This document shows, piece by piece, positions 63,101-64,000 of a stretch of 64,000 nt of DNA. The stretch lies in assembly GCA_963691815.1 (NCBI GenBank), contig OY829661.1, positions 22,371,390-22,435,389 on the forward strand, written 5' to 3'. Numbering within the stretch: the first letter of the stretch is position 1; every line of letters begins with the position of its first letter. This stretch comes from Echiichthys vipera (taxonomy: Eukaryota; Chordata; Actinopteri; Perciformes; Trachinidae). The notes below the pieces were generated by a model that was not told where the DNA came from, made no database searches, and saw only the letters and a program-made list of their open reading frames with translations. The translations under genes and the position numbers were made by a program.

Positions 63101-64000
63101 TGTAGCAGGGCTAAATCACATTGACAATATGTTGAAGGTCCAAATCTGCGCTCGGAGGCTGTCAGAGTGTAGATATTTTTAGAAAGATTACGACTATAAA
63201 GTTTGAAAATGATTTTAAAAAAGAGTGAAGATGGACGGCTTCCCGACTGCCCAAACGTGGCGTTAAAGCATGTTGATCACCCCATGGTGGCTTGCTACAG
63301 TTTAGGTCATAAGTCCCGCCCCCTCCATGTTAGTGGATCAGACATGGGCCAAACTAAAAAATCAAAGTACAACTCAAAAAAATGTGGTGGGGGGGGATGT
63401 ATGGACAGGACTTAAATGATGTGACTCTACCGCACGCTCCCTACTGCACAGACTATGGTTGCAAAACATACAAACATGGCAGCGCCCGTATCCAGGATAT
63501 TTTGCCTTTACTTACAGTGGAGTGAAGTGAAGTGGAGATGTAGCGTTCATCTTATGGTCAGTTTTTCATAGGAACTGTAGTTTTATATCTGCACTCACAA
63601 AGTAATTGTTGTTTAACTTAAAATCACAGAAATTTTAATTCCTACCACCAAGTCCTTAAGTGGATGCGGGTTTGTCAGAGAATATGGAAAGTAAATACCA
63701 GAAATATATATATTTTAAAGACAGATGAAAGAAATGCTAAATGAGAGATTGCTTTAAATCATGACTTCGGCTTAACTATTTTCATGCATATAAAAGATGT
63801 AACATTCAATACATTAGAAGTATATTCCTAGAAATGACTAGTGTTACAGATGTCTTTCTCCTGACCTTAATACAGTGTCCGTTTACTTCCAGAAAACATC
63901 CAGCAGCAGCCATAAGGGGTCCTGGACTTTATGTACTTCATGTGCTTCTGCATTGCGTCAACATTCACCTGCTGCTCGGGAGCCGGGTGGTGTTTAAACA
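63101..64000. other. gene-free stretch to window end
   Basis: No coding exon recognised. G7 run near 63390. The last 200 bp, with AGCAGCAGCCATAAGGGGTC, show no domain. Confidence 0.45.

Overview
The window reads as non-coding DNA from a ray-finned (teleost, probably percomorph-type) fish nuclear genome. The evidence is the very high density of long (CA/GT)n microsatellites, about 40% GC with no bacterial-style gene packing, and many interspersed repeats of kinds common in teleost genomes: short DNA transposons (MITEs), a solo LTR, LINE 3' ends and LINE/SINE-like tails ending in (GAATT)n. I found no convincing host protein-coding exon, tRNA, rRNA, known microRNA or CRISPR array. Most open frames are translations of dinucleotide repeats (poly CV, TH, RE or SL) or chance frames. 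The window is probably intergenic or a large intron.

Layout. 0-16 kb is mostly unique sequence punctuated by microsatellites (0.94, 2.4, 5.0, 9.3, 10.0, 13.1 and 15.1 kb), fragments of hAT-like MITEs, and a frameshifted remnant of a BED zinc finger at about 8.3 kb. 16-28 kb holds two copies (16.0, 26.7 kb) of a long-inverted-repeat MITE family, a tail repeat at 18.7 kb, a (CATC)-flanked teleost repeat at 19.9 kb, and a duplicated ~340 bp element (22.7 and 24.4 kb, with an inverted third fragment at 53.9 kb). 28-36 kb is mainly unique, with a cluster of old repeats at 31.1-31.9 kb and a MITE at 33.1-33.9 kb that contains a LINE 3' end. 34.3-36.8 kb and parts of 26.4-26.7, 29.5 and 51.5 kb look like conserved regulatory DNA (homeodomain/POU-like motifs, no repeats), by appearance only. 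36.9-49.8 kb is the most transposon-rich part: two copies of a TTAA-flanked long-TIR element (36.9 and 47.4 kb), the second carrying a truncated THAP DNA-binding domain and interrupted by a piggyBac-like MITE; a solo LTR inserted in an older repeat (43.3-44.4 kb); a microsatellite cluster (45.3-46.7 kb); and a 583 bp Harbinger-like element with a Myb/SANT-like frame (49.2-49.8 kb). 50-64 kb is again unique sequence with a (CACG)n-(CA)n array (52.7 kb), a third copy of the long-TIR MITE (57.2 kb) with a tail-repeat insertion flanked by a 6-bp target duplication, the longest CA array (60.0-60.2 kb), and an inverted-repeat element with a telomere-like core (61.8-62.1 kb).

There are no operons or interacting host genes to describe. 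The biology visible is layered transposon insertion, which can be ordered by nesting, and three decayed transposon DNA-binding domains (BED, THAP, Myb/SANT-like). Family names for repeats come from remembered features of teleost repeats and from termini and target duplications seen here; no database search was run.
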